From Solitalea koreensis (GTDB lineage: Bacteria > Bacteroidota > Bacteroidia > Sphingobacteriales > Sphingobacteriaceae): a stretch of 64,000 nt of DNA. Position 1 is the stretch's first letter, and each line of letters begins with the position of its first letter. The translations under genes and the position numbers were made by a program. Positions 63,006 through 64,000 of this stretch are shown piece by piece. The notes below the pieces were generated by a model, which did not search any database, was not told the DNA's origin, and worked only from the letters and a program-made list of their open reading frames with translations. Where the stretch lies: the NCBI RefSeq assembly GCF_900182575.1, contig NZ_FXSZ01000004.1, positions 1-64,000 on the forward strand, given 5' to 3'.

Positions 63006-63808
63006 TATAAATATTGTAGTACACCCGTTTTGCAAGTGGTTAGTTTTTGGTTTATTGTATTGTAAAAACGTTCTTCATTTGCTTTTAGCATCTCGCGGCT
63101 GTTCTCCTTATGGTAAATGTGAAAGGCAATTCCTCCTTGTTTAATAAAACGTTTCTTTTTACCCAAATTGGTCAATCGCATAATAAACTCTTTATCTTCT
63201 GGCCCCCACCCAATGAACTCTTCATCATAGCCATTTACTTCAATAGCATCCTTTCTCCAAAATGCCATATTGCAGCCATGGATCTCAATCACTTCATGCT
63301 TTTTATATTTATCAGCAAAATAGTTCCAAAGAAAAGGTATTCTTAATCCACTAAAAAAATTACTTACTCCTTTTTTGAAAACACTTACGTCGATGCTGTT
63401 TGTTTTAAGTAATTCAGTAGATAGTTCTGCATTGATATAAATACGACTGGCTCTAACAAAAGTTTTTTTTTTGCTGAATTGAATATGATCGCCAATAAAA
63501 TGAGGGCTCATGATAATATCGCCATCAATTTGAATTATGTACTCACCTGTTGCCTGAGCAATAGCTTTGTTTCTGATTTTTGCTAGTTGAAATCCTTCGT
63601 CAGGTTGCCAAACATGAATCAGTTTAGTAGGAAAGTCTTTGCTGAACTCCTCTATTAAAATTTTGGTATCATCTTTTGAGCCATCATCAGCAATGATTAC
63701 TTCATCGGGTATTACAGTTTGATTTAACACACTTAAAAGGCATAGCCGCAAGGCGTCAGGCCAATTGTATGTAGAGATAATAAGAGAAGTGCTGGGCCGA
63801 TTTTTCAT
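63005..63808 (-). CDS. GT2-family glycosyltransferase whose stop codon is completed by an IS982 end
   Basis: 267 residues from ATG 63808 (MKNRPSTSLIISTYNWPDAL); an ATG at 63829 would overlap the ABC gene. Motifs are ADDGSKDDTKILI, YIIQIDGDIIMS (DxD), HGCNMAFWRKDAIEVNGYDE and GWGPEDKEFIMRL. The last sense codons are CAA TAT TTA, then TAG, in which the G is the first base of the IS. Without the IS the sequence would read TTA TAA, also a stop, so the protein is unchanged. It starts 10 nt after the stop of the ABC exporter gene. Confidence 0.88.
   Translation of the reverse strand: MKNRPSTSLIISTYNWPDALRLCLLSVLNQTVIPDEVIIADDGSKDDTKILIEEFSKDFPTKLIHVWQPDEGFQLAKIRNKAIAQATGEYIIQIDGDIIMSPHFIGDHIQFSKKKTFVRASRIYINAELSTELLKTNSIDVSVFKKGVSNFFSGLRIPFLWNYFADKYKKHEVIEIHGCNMAFWRKDAIEVNGYDEEFIGWGPEDKEFIMRLTNLGKKKRFIKQGGIAFHIYHKENSREMLKANEERFYNTINQKLTTCKTGVLQYL
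63006..63013. repeat. right copy of the 8-bp target site duplication (TATAAATA)
   Basis: TATAAATA directly follows the IS982 right end at 63005. It also encodes the last codons of the upstream glycosyltransferase on the minus strand. Confidence 0.92.
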
Positions 63809-63818
63809 TGTAAAATAG

Positions 63819-64000
63819 TTAAACCTCAAAAGACTGCATGTTTATTAATTTATGATAAAGGCCTTCTTTGACCAAAAGCTCGGCATTTGAGCCTTCCTCA
63901 ATTACCCTGCCCTGATCTAAAACAATGATCTTGTCGGCGTTTTTAACGGTGCTTAATCGATGGGCAATAATTAAGGAGGTTCTGTTCTTCATTAAATTAT
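63819..64000 (-). CDS. ABC transporter ATP-binding domain, C-terminal end (exporter, MsbA-like), runs off window
   Basis: 60 residues visible, stop at 63819. The H-loop segment NRTSLIIAHRLSTVKNADKI, then VLDQGRVIEEGSNAELLVKE and GLYHKLINMQSFEV are the end of an ABC exporter nucleotide-binding domain of the MsbA/HlyB type with fused membrane domain. Located ahead of the glycosyltransferases, it probably flips a lipid-linked glycan or lipid. Walker motifs and membrane part lie beyond the right edge. Confidence 0.93.
   Translation of the reverse strand, partial: NLMKNRTSLIIAHRLSTVKNADKIIVLDQGRVIEEGSNAELLVKEGLYHKLINMQSFEV

Overview
The window is AT-rich DNA from a member of the Bacteroidota, most likely a Sphingobacteriia relative (Pedobacter/Solitalea-like). 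The signs are a SusC/SusD pair, several TAnnTTTG-type -7 promoter elements, a cluster of TlpA-family thioredoxins, a gliding-motility/T9SS C-terminal domain protein, DUF4270 and DUF1572 proteins, the 29-residue COX24-like basic protein, and the gene order DUF4270 - truncated glycogen synthase - panC ... panD - YbhN - rfaE2. I cannot name the genus from sequence alone.

Layout. 1-8000: an IS3-family element running off the left edge interrupts a SusC-type TonB-dependent transporter. SusD and three secreted thioredoxin/TlpA proteins follow, then the debris of a fourth TlpA copy and a tRNA-Arg(CCG). 8400-13500: a tight four-gene osmotic-stress operon (otsB, mscS-type channel, a membrane-tethered otsA with a sensor-like N-terminus, NhaD antiporter). 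13800-31000: housekeeping genes, including a SNF2 helicase, pterin dehydratase, radA operon, RNase G, HU, mutY, ssb, aspS and terC. 31000-37900: RlmI-type methyltransferase, tadA, sodA, DUF4270, GT5-like protein and panC. 37900-44500: a long non-coding leader and three large secreted repeat proteins (Calx-beta, SprB-like, Ig-like domains), only the last with a recognisable T9SS sorting domain. They lie between panC and panD. 44500-57000: panD, flippase, rfaE2, acyl-CoA dehydrogenase, a TlpA lipoprotein, an M1 aminopeptidase, and the rimP-nusA-infB operon behind a promoter followed at once by a terminator-like hairpin. 57000-64000: a minus-strand surface-polysaccharide cluster of five glycosyltransferase genes below the end of an ABC exporter gene, interrupted by a decayed IS982 element.

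The best-supported unusual observations are these. (1) The IS982-family copy (62045-63005) has an 8-bp target duplication and landed on the stop codon of one glycosyltransferase, changing TAA to TAG and leaving both neighbouring proteins intact. (2) The SusC gene is broken by an IS3-type end at about position 95. (3) The secreted-protein cassette contains an almost identical 267-bp tandem duplication. (4) OtsA is fused to a two-TM sensor/HAMP-like module inside an osmoprotection operon. (5) A hairpin-plus-T-run sits about 10-15 nt into the predicted rimP-nusA-infB transcript. I did not find a convincing wholly new defence or mobile system. The secreted cassette and the tethered OtsA are the best candidates for undescribed biology.
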